DNA of 20,169 nt from Theristus sp. LFF4_11 (Eukaryota > Nematoda > Chromadorea > Monhysterida > Xyalidae): assembly GCA_030248135.1 (NCBI GenBank), contig JASANC010000031.1, positions 1 to 20,169 of the forward strand. The letters run 5' to 3'. Of the stretch, positions 10,147 to 17,236 are shown in pieces (the stretch's first letter is position 1; each line of letters begins with the position of its first letter). Below the pieces are notes generated by a model. It saw nothing but the letters and a program-made list of their open reading frames with translations, was not told the origin of the DNA and made no database searches. The position numbers and the translations under genes were made by a program.

Positions 10147-11630
10147 TTAACATGAAAAGGGTGCTGGAAATTCACACTCATTCAAAAGAAACACGTTTCA
10201 ATAGAATCCAGATCTACGAAAAAAGAAGGGTGCGGAGTGTGAGCAGCCTCCCCTCGGCCAACAAATCAGCTGATTCCACATTTTATTGAGTTCTACTGTA
10301 TCTATATCAGGGAAGATTCTGACGATAAAATGGACCGAAAAAAGATAAAACCATTCCTCAGCATTTTCGGTTGCAATCCTTCATTTGTTTGTTTAAACGC
10401 CGCTAATTTTCAGCAACGTTTCATTCTGCATTATTTGTTTTTGTGGAAAATGCCCATTTGGTCATATTTTGCGAGTTTTTTGGCTAGCCTACTCGGCAAT
10501 CACTACATATTGTGTGTGCATTGCAATTTGCAAATAATGACGACAAAACAAAATTGGTTGGCCTATTAGTCTAAACTACCGTAACCCAAGAAGTCCATTT
10601 CAAATTTCTTTTTATTTAAAAATTTTAAACAACGCGTTTTTTGCAAAAATCAGTGATTAAGATTTGTCAGTTAACGACAAATAAAAATGTCAGGAACGGC
10701 CTCGATCGCGTCGTCATCGCACTTCCATGTTTTTTGCAGCGACACTGACGCTGTTCGATTTTGCAACAACTGCTCCTGCAAGAGATCTCGACAAAAATGC
10801 AGGAATCAGACACTGTGCAACACAACGTATAAAATGATGCCCTCACATTTCACACACCTTCGGCTTTTGATTTCGTTTGACTACACTTCTTGATGGCAAA
10901 AACAAGTGGAATTGGAATCCGACAAAAACAAGTTGAAATTGGAATCCGAATAAATTACATACCCTATTCAACCTTTCCTCCAACATTTTCGTCTCACAAA
11001 TGCAAAACAAGTTTAAATCAGATCATTGGTTGACACTGCGCCAAGTGTTTCTTTTAAATAGCAATCAAGCATGACCAATTTTATTTGACAATTGATCACA
11101 TACGAAAAGACATCAAAACCAAATCCAATAGAAATGCGAGAAAATCTGCAACCAGCTGCTCCCATCTTGTTCATTGTATAGCAAACCAATCAGCATGAGA
11201 AATAACAAGAACAACAGGTAATAAGAGAATAGATGCGTTCACGCAAGAAAACATGTTGAAACGATTTTATTTAAAACAGTTGCGAATTTGGCACTGTGCT
11301 GTGCATCTGAAACATTCAAAGAAGCAAACGCGAATCCTGCAGATTGCCAAAATCACGCCGAAGAAAATTATTTGCGGCAACCTTACAGTGCACAACTGCG
11401 CAACGATGTTCTTTCCTAAAAAGGCTTGACTAAGGAATTTGGAACGACTTATGTTTGCAAATTTCCGTTTCGCTTTCTGGAAAATCAGGTTTTTCGATGT
11501 GGCGTTGAAATCCAACTTCTTTAAACTGTGAATAATCTTTTAGTCACAACAGGAACTCACTGACATAGACAAATTTTCTTCACAACAGGATTTTGGCAAG
11601 CAGCAAGATTTTAATTTTCGACAATCAGAG
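10147..11630. other. Region without a confident gene
   Basis: About 1.5 kb with no recognised exon. Two places look weakly coding. Around 10675-10790 on the minus strand, an acceptor-like CTTGCAG precedes a 36-codon frame ending in a stop (EQLLQNRTASVSLQKTW and on). On the plus strand the same bases form a short frame starting at 10687. At 11267-11515 on the minus strand an open frame ends next to AATAAA. None has a domain or a paired splice site, so I do not call them genes. Confidence 0.35.
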
Positions 11631-11633
11631 CGG

Positions 11634-11641
11634 ATTTATTC
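11634..11641 (-). terminator. Polyadenylation signal overlapping stop codon
   Basis: On the minus strand the sequence reads TGAATAAATC. The stop codon TGA of the unrecognised gene shares its A with the canonical hexamer AATAAA, which gives an extremely short 3' untranslated region if used. The call depends on the terminal-exon frame being right. Confidence 0.4.
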
Positions 11642-12048
11642 AGTGGGATTGTGGCTCAAGTCTTCCGTGTCCATCTGCCTCGCCCCATCGAAAGATATAG
11701 AAGCAGTAAACGTCCCTACTCCACAGGGGCGGCACGACCATCGACATTTCTGAAAAAAAACCATTCAGCTCAACGCAACAACAGTTTGCGGAACAAAACA
11801 CATTAAAATTGCACTGTCCTGTCCAGTGGTGGCCAACTGTTCTTCGACGGTGGCCAACGACACGAAGCAGCAACCAGACAACGTAGCGCTTGCAAACGGA
11901 GCAGCGAGCACAATCGGACGCTCTGCGAGGCGAATCGTCACCTTATCGGCATCGGAAATGGTAGGCCAAGCTTTGGGACGCTCAAAAACTTCATCGCAGA
12001 TGTTGTCGAAGCCTAAAATCAGTCGGTAAAACGGTCCAAAATCAACTG
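11640..12048 (-). CDS. Unrecognised gene, last two exons (3' partial model)
   Basis: I do not recognise this protein. Minus-strand exon 12048-11815 follows the acceptor CCTTTAG and encodes about 77 residues with protein-like composition, including VDFGPFYRLILGFDN, ICDEVFERPKAWPTI and LAERPIVLAAPFASA. A 65-bp intron (11814-11750, GTGCAA to TTTTTTTTCAG) leads in frame to a terminal exon, 11749-11640, encoding MVVPPLWSRDVYCFYIFRWG and ending in TGA. The intron length equals that of confirmed introns in RAD1 and the kinase gene, and the TGA overlaps an AATAAA polyadenylation signal. Upstream exons were not found; a MITE and a SINE lie in that direction. Reading through the donor would instead give a stop 16 codons later. 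The reality of the exon is likely; its function is unknown. Confidence 0.5.
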
Positions 12049-12286
12049 CTAAAGGTTTTACGAGGTATAATCAAAGAAAATTTTTGTTGAACTTTCGAAA
12101 AATTGTGCCAAAATTGAGGTTTTCAGAGCATATTAGAGGAAAATTTTTCGAATTAAAAAAATCGGCATTTTTGTTTTTTAATCACTTTTTTAAATTTTCA
12201 TTTTTGTTTAACAACCCTAGTGGTGCCGGTGCGGGCCGCGGACGGCTCTTAAAACACAGCCCATCATGACAAAAAACAATCAAAAG

Positions 12287-12815
12287 CAGTAGCGAAAGCG
12301 GGACCTCGGGTGAGGGGGGGGGGTGTTTGCCTAATTTTAGAGGGGGGGGGTCAGGTGCCTTCTCGGTGAGGGGGGGGGGGTGCACGGGCAGCAAATTTTC
12401 CTGAGGGGGGGTGCACTGGCAGAAAAATTTCGTGAGGGGGGGGTGCACGGGATCGCACGGGTAATACCAAATTTTTGCCTCAGAAAAACACAGAAATTCT
12501 TGTAAAATACAGAATATTTTGTGCAAAGAAGCTGCTTGTTTGGTCAGAAACAACAAAATATATGCAGGGACAGACACAAACGTCAAGAAAAATGCAAAAC
12601 TTACGGTATTTTTGGAAAAAATTGAGTTGAGATTGACCACCGTGAGGGGGGGGTGCGATCCCGTGTTTTCTCGCGGAGGGGGGTGGGGGGGTGTCTAGTA
12701 CCCGTGGCGAGGTAAAGGGGGGGGGGGGGGTACACGGGTATCTGCCCGTGCACGGGCAGGATTTTTCGGCTGAGGGGGTGGACCCCCCCCCCACCCCCCC
12801 GCACTTTCGCTACTG
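12287..12815. mobile_element. hAT-type MITE, G-rich, with 8-bp target duplication
   Basis: Terminal inverted repeats begin CAGTAGCGAAAG at the left and end CTTTCGCTACTG at the right, a perfect 12-bp match. The 8-bp sequence ATCAAAAG flanks both ends directly (12279-12286 and 12816-12823). An 8-bp duplication and ends starting with CA are the hallmarks of the hAT superfamily. The 529-bp interior has no transposase. It consists of units with a G run followed by TGCACGGG near each side and an AT-rich centre. The identical target duplications suggest a fairly recent insertion. Proline-rich frames across it are artefacts of the G runs. Confidence 0.9.
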
Positions 12816-12845
12816 ATCAAAAGTGACAAGAACCAAAAACAATGT

Positions 12846-13078
12846 CGCGTCTGTAGCGCAGGTGGAGGGCTTTCGCCTACCGTTCTGTAGGTGGAAAGCT
12901 CGAACCCCGCTGTGGACAAGACACACAATGGAGAAACGAAAGTGACCAACAACAACTAATGGTCAACTCCCTGGCCCTCCAGAGCCGAGGGTAAATTGGG
13001 CTCTGGGCAGTATTGCCCGTTTCCGCCGGAGTTTGTTACTTTATGATTTCTGGAACCGGTGCGCGAACAAAAAAAATT
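12846..13078 (+). mobile_element. tRNA-derived SINE, copy 1
   Basis: The head is tRNA-like: an A-box-like TAGCGCAGGTGGAGGGC, an anticodon-stem-like CCTACCGTTCTGTAGG and a B-box-like CTCGAACCCC, followed by GCTGTGGACAAGACA. The body shares GTGACCAA, CTAATGGTC, GAGCCGAGGGTAAA, TTGGGCTC, the hairpin GGGCAGTATTGCCC, TCCGCCGGAGTTTG and GGAACCGG with the copy at 15297-15543. It ends in GCGCGAACAAAAAAAA. These are the parts of a Pol III-transcribed SINE: tRNA head, unrelated body, A-rich tail. Its tail directly abuts the Rab40-like exon. Confidence 0.85.
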
Positions 13079-13095
13079 CCCATCGAATGTCGAAC

Positions 13096-13252
13096 CGTTC
13101 GAAATCATTGACGATGATGCGCTGGATTCTTCCTCAGCGTCAAGAAAAATGTCCAAAATCTCGACTTTGCCGACGTCGCTGTCGCCGACAAGAACACATT
13201 TCAGCCGATACTCGCATCGATGCGATCGTGCGAACGCATTACGAATTGTGAA
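13096..13252 (-). pseudogene. Rab40-like small GTPase, isolated P-loop exon
   Basis: The minus strand encodes EYRLKCVLVGDSDVGKVEIL followed by DIFLDAEEESSASSSMISN and then G. Rab40 proteins (Rab GTPases with a SOCS box that recruits a cullin-5 ubiquitin ligase) carry LLVGDSDVGKGEIL and a nearby YSNG at the same spacing, so the match is specific to that subfamily. The P-loop is GDSDVGK (codons at 13186-13166). The usual Ser/Thr after the lysine is Val here, where Rab40 itself has Gly. A possible donor follows at 13095 (GTTCGA), phase 1. I find no exon with switch II (WDTSGQ in Rab40), the guanine-binding motif or a SOCS box on this strand in the window, nor a clear start codon. It may be a fragment, or a gene with a very distant or diverged remainder. 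Confidence 0.6.
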
Positions 13253-13261
13253 AACGTGAAA

Positions 13262-13300
13262 CGAAACGAAACGAACGAAACGAACGTCATTCCGTTTGTT
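13262..13300. repeat. CGAAA pentanucleotide microsatellite
   Basis: Tandem ACGAA/ACGAAACGAACG units just beyond the Rab40-like exon, followed by a CGTCATTCCGTTTGTTTCATG segment. It is a simple sequence repeat with no further function visible. Confidence 0.6.
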
Positions 13301-13635
13301 TCATGAAATTATTTTGTTTCATAAAAAACATTAAAAACAATTTCTTGTTTCCAAAACTGAAGAGACGACCTCCTCCCCCCACCACGACAACGACGTCGGC
13401 CCACAACAATCAGATTTATTCAGCCAGTTTAATCCGTCGGATTGTTTTGGTTAGGTTTGGTTGTTTTGATGAATGATGGTCCACGGTTTTTTATTTGCGT
13501 CGTTTCAGTACATCTGCTTCATGTTCAAGTGCACGGTGCGTGCCAGGTCTGCTCTCAGCCAACGGTACGGTACGTGCGATGCGATGATCATGATCCCGTT
13601 TAGACTATTAGGATACCGAACAAGGTTCAGATATG

Positions 13636-13644
13636 TATAAAATA
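13636..13644 (+). promoter_or_regulatory. Possible TATA box
   Basis: TATAAAATA stands about 90 bp upstream of the ATG at 13736, in an otherwise gene-free stretch. The match to the TATA consensus is good, but no transcript is known, and AT-rich sequence produces such matches by chance. Confidence 0.3.
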
Positions 13645-13735
13645 CCGTGACTGCTCATGTCGCAAATTGAGCGGAGCGTACTGAACACGCCTTGACAATG
13701 CAGGCAACATGTTTTTAAACTAGGACTTTTTTGCG

Positions 13736-13816
13736 ATGAACGGGTCTGCTGCGGCGGAGGTGGCTTTCTTCAGGATTGCGATCGATGTTGCTTTAAAAAT
13801 CAACGAAAAAGAATAA
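13736..13816 (+). CDS. Possible 26-aa small ORF
   Basis: An ATG downstream of a TATAAAATA box opens a short frame encoding MNGSAAAEVAFFRIAIDVAL followed by KINEKE and a stop. The peptide is a plausible amphipathic helix with a charged tail. The overlapping minus strand also has an open frame (13720-14013) with Ser-rich sequence, so the strand is not settled. There is no homology evidence; it may be a chance frame or a first exon. Confidence 0.15.
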   Translation: MNGSAAAEVAFFRIAIDVALKINEKE

Positions 13817-13819
13817 CAA

Positions 13820-14579
13820 TCTTTTGTTTTGAGCTGTTGATTTGTTTTTTGGTTTGATTCAACAGTTTGATATGAACGGTTCGAAATACGGAACGAAGCA
13901 ACGACGACAGACAAAGACATTTCAAGATTTGAAGGACAGTTTTGAAAACGGTTTGTAAAAACAGTGCCATCATGGAACGACGACGACTGTGCGGCCATTT
14001 CATGGTGGAGCAAAATAAGTTATTTACTTTGCAGTTGATATTGTGGCGGTTCATTGGCATTTTTTAGAAGTCAAATTCAATGCGACGAGGCTCAAGGCTC
14101 AAGCTGCATTCTGCATTCACAATGGACCACGGATGATTTGAATGATGAACGTCGAATTGAGCAGTGACTTTATGAGTTTTGGATCCTGCCAATTCGACGT
14201 TCGTTTTTTCAATCATTGAAAAATTCATGCTGGAAATTCACGCAAATTGGCAACACAACTGAGTCATACAGTCAATTATTCTGATCTGATTCGGAATTGT
14301 TAACGCAACACTCAACTGCTGAGAACGTCACCGAAGAGAACTCGGATCGACACTCAACGATGGTTGTGCCTTTTTGTCCGGTGGCGCAGGTAAAATGCGT
14401 TTGTTTTCAGCGGTTTTGCTTGAAATGACGAGAATTTTTACCAATGAATTTTCCTTCTCACTGTCGCTCTTTCTGCTTGTATTTTGTAATGTCTGATCTG
14501 AATGCAACAAAACCAAAAATTATCGCGTTTTTTCATTAAAACCGGCGACAAACTCAAGCCAAACCGCCAAAAAATACGC
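13820..14579. other. Region with one weak minus-strand coding candidate
   Basis: The main candidate is the minus-strand frame at 14328-14516, with a Lys/Ser-rich composition (for example SRKSDSEKENSLVKILVISS, then ILPAPPDKKAQPSLSV). It has an ATG and 62 codons but no domain. It could be a disordered exon of a minus-strand gene. Otherwise I see only dispersed short repeats, including CAATTCGACGTTC and its inverse at about 14150-14205. Confidence 0.25.
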
Positions 14580-14587
14580 TACTCAGA

Positions 14588-15043
14588 CATAGTTGGGTTG
14601 GGGGGGGCCGATATAGATAGCTGGAGCAAATTTTCCAGATAGATAGATAGCTGGAAAATTTTAGGGGGGGGCCGCGGGGGGGGGCATGTGACTTTGGGGG
14701 GGGGCGGTCAAAATTTTGAAATTTGATAGATAGATAGCTAAAACGCTAAAAACTATAAAAAACAGCAAAATAATGCTTAAAATATGCTGAAAATCAAGTA
14801 TAAACGCGTATTTTACCTAAAATTAGCGAAATTTTGACGAATTTCGAGCAAAAATGGTCAATTTTGGTCAAAAATTGACTCATTTTATATCTTCGAAGAC
14901 AAAAATTTTCAGATAGATAGCTGGCTGAGAAATTTTTTTAGATAGATAATAGCTGAGCCGAAAAAAACCTCTCTGATAGAGATAGATTCGAAAATTTTTT
15001 GGGAGGGGCCGGCCCCCCCTAGGCCCCCCCTAGAACAACTATG
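14588..15043. mobile_element. Second MITE with 8-bp target duplication
   Basis: The ends are inverted: CATAGTTG at the left and CAACTATG at the right. Both are followed inward by G/C-run sequence (GGGGGGGGCCG at the left, CCCCCCCTAG at the right). The 8-bp TACTCAGA is directly repeated outside both ends (14580-14587 and 15044-15051). This again fits a hAT-type non-autonomous element. The 456-bp interior has several GATAGATAGATAGCTGG stretches, G runs, and an AT-rich centre with no coding capacity. The ends differ from those of the element at 12287, so it is a different family with a similar G-rich design. Confidence 0.85.
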
Positions 15044-15296
15044 TACTCAGATTTTTACAAGTCGAATTTGATTTGCAAATTTTTTTGAGTAATTTCAGAA
15101 TTGAGGAGTCGTTTATAACAACGAACTAAGGTTGGTAAAAATCCGGTTTTTATACTGCCACGAACAAAACCGTTTTTTTGCTTTAAAACCGAATAACACC
15201 AAATTTTTTCCAGCTCCTAAACTTTAGAGCTTGGCACAAAAACAGGAAATACATCAAATACATTAGTGTTTTTGGGCAGCGTAAAACGGTGTTAGT

Positions 15297-15543
15297 CGCG
15301 TCCGTGGCGTAGCGGTACAACTTCGGCCTACAGTTCTGTAGGTACGGGGTTCGAACCTCGCTGTGGACAAGACATACTCGTGGAAAATTAGAGTGACCAA
15401 TGAACATCTAATGGTCTATTCCCTCTTGAGCCGAGGGTAAAATTGGGCTCGGGGCAGTATTGCCCGTCTCCGCCGGAGTTTGGTACCTTCGGGTTTCCGG
15501 AACCGGCGCGCGTACAAATAAATAAATAAATAAAAATAAATAT
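15297..15543 (+). mobile_element. tRNA-derived SINE, copy 2
   Basis: The head is the better preserved of the two copies: A box TGGCGTAGCGGTACAAC, an anticodon-stem-like CCTACAGTTCTGTAGG and a near-perfect B box GGTTCGAACCT. The body matches the copy at 12846-13078 along its whole length, including GCTGTGGACAAGACA, GAGCCGAGGGTAAAATTGGG, GGGCAGTATTGCCCG and GGAACCGGCGCGCG. The 3' end is an AAAT-type tail (AAATAAATAAATAAATAA). I could not identify clear target duplications. The head resembles a tRNA cloverleaf, but the acceptor stem is poor, so it is not a functional tRNA gene. Confidence 0.9.
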
Positions 15544-15544
15544 A

Positions 15545-17236
15545 GCTGACCCAATTTGCAATGTTTTTGTTTCAAATCAAACCAATTTCGCTTTCATTGG
15601 TTTCCAGGGCAGCACGTTGAAATAAATTAACAACAACGACTGGGCAGTGGGTGTGTGGGGAGCGGCAGCGGGGGGGGGGCGTGGATTGCTATGATTTCAA
15701 AACAAAGTCACTCACAAATTTGCATCCAGCCCTTCAGCTCTGTTATTTTGTTGTGAATGGCCAGGGAATAAACGGGCCTTTAGACTGTAGTCTGTGAAGA
15801 CGTGGTGGCTGAAGTAGTGCTGTGGTTTCTGAGACGTCTGGTGTATGATCTTTTATTTTGGTCCCGCAACTCAATGCGCCCATATATGGGTAAACAGTTG
15901 CATTCAAGAGGCGGGAATTCAAAATTGGTGAAGTGATCCGAGTCCCCTACGTAAAGCCGACTCAGGCGACTTTGAGTTGCCACATAAAGTTTGAAACTAG
16001 TTTTCTTTTCACGTCTGCTCTGCACACGCATTCAGTCGCAGAACTTGAAAAATTGGTATTAGGTTAAGGGAAAAATCCAGATTTGTATAAAATTGCAGGT
16101 TCGTAATCCAATGCACTGTGATTTGGTAGGCAGGCTGAAAACGGCCCACTGGTTTTGCACGCGCTTTTTAAAAATCCGCTATTATTCAAGAATGTCTGCT
16201 ATTGTCCGTGCCAGGGAAAATTCGTTGGGCCGAAATCCTTCGGCCTGAAATTCGTCAGGCCGTAATAGAACGGGCCGCACCTCGTCAGGCCGCAATTGAA
16301 CACACGCCGACCGCAGAACGTTAGTTTCATTGACGAACTTTGAGACAAAAAAAGAAAAAAACCTTTAAAGTCAACCACCACGTGCAATGCCACTTGCCAC
16401 TTCCACTGTCGAAAGCGATCCACAGGACTTCAGCCGTTCAGCGTTCAGTTCTTGACCACAGTTCTTGATTGGTTGAATTGAATTGAATCAATTAATCTTT
16501 TGTGGATTCATTCAGCTTCAAATTTCTGATTGAAAAACAAATGTCGAACTGGCAGGATCCAAAAAAACAATGTCGCTGCTCAGACCAACATTTATTATTC
16601 AAATCATATTGCAAATAATCAAGTCAGTCAGTTGTTTTGAAGCTAATGCAGCTCGGCAGTACTTCATGCCAATGATAATGTCGTCGCAACGACGACAGAC
16701 GACGACGAAACGAATAACCAAAATCAACGTGCACAACAATTCCACTTCCACCAATTTCGTGCTGCTGAATTCAGAGTAGTGAGTGCAAGGCTATTCAACA
16801 GCCCGACCGACTCCTGCTATCTGCTCAGTGTCTTCGTTCGAATCGGTCTATTCGATCAATTTTTCAACCCATTCTCTTGATAAAACTCAAGTCTGACCGT
16901 GAGTGAGCCTGTCGTCGTCGTTTTGTTCCACTTTATGTTTAGATTTCGAACCGAGACTCAAATTTAACTCTCAAATCAAAGAACGAAACCAAAAGTTCAA
17001 AATCAACGTCGTTTTCTTCTTCTTTCTTTCTTGTTTCATTCTGATTAGCATTTGTCTGCTTCCTCGGTAATAATTTACCGTTGGCGGACATTTAATTTGC
17101 GACATGAATACCAACCTAAAATACTGCATAAACATGCGAATGACTTTGTTTGATTATTTTGTATGAAACACGGATGCTGTGAAAGTTTCCAATTAATCAC
17201 CATAACACCACAATTGGTCATCATCATCCCCGCGTA
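15545..17236. other. Region upstream of the kinase gene
   Basis: No confident gene. Two open frames look somewhat protein-like. One is the minus strand at 15780-16031 (83 codons from an ATG, basic N-terminus). The other is the plus strand at 16570-16779, 69 codons starting MSLLRPTFIIQIILQIIKSV, a possible signal peptide with no recognisable mature domain. Neither has homology or splice support that I can judge. A GGCC-rich tandem repeat lies at 16219-16305. Promoter elements for the kinase would be expected near 16800-17230, but none stands out. Confidence 0.3.
16219..16305. repeat. 30-bp GGCC-rich tandem repeat
   Basis: About 2.7 units with a period near 30 bp, each with the pattern ATTCGTCAGGCCGTAAT followed by a shorter GGCC element. 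The units have diverged (TTGGGCCGAAAT, CAGGCCGTAAT, CAGGCCGCAATT). A related phrase with CTTCGGCCCAAAAAGTTGCGG occurs near 8033. If translated on the minus strand it gives repeated GLTNF/FGPTNF-like peptides, which reflect the DNA repeat. Confidence 0.6.

Noticed and set aside
11267..11515. Minus-strand coding exon ending beside AATAAA
   Set aside because: There is no domain, no supported splice partner and AT-rich composition; the AATAAA match alone is weak.
12182..12955. Proline-rich open frames on the minus strand
   Set aside because: They lie inside the hAT-type MITE and the SINE and arise from G runs.
15297..15372. Functional tRNA gene
   Set aside because: It has A and B boxes and an anticodon-like stem, but a poor acceptor stem, and it is followed by a SINE body shared with a second copy.
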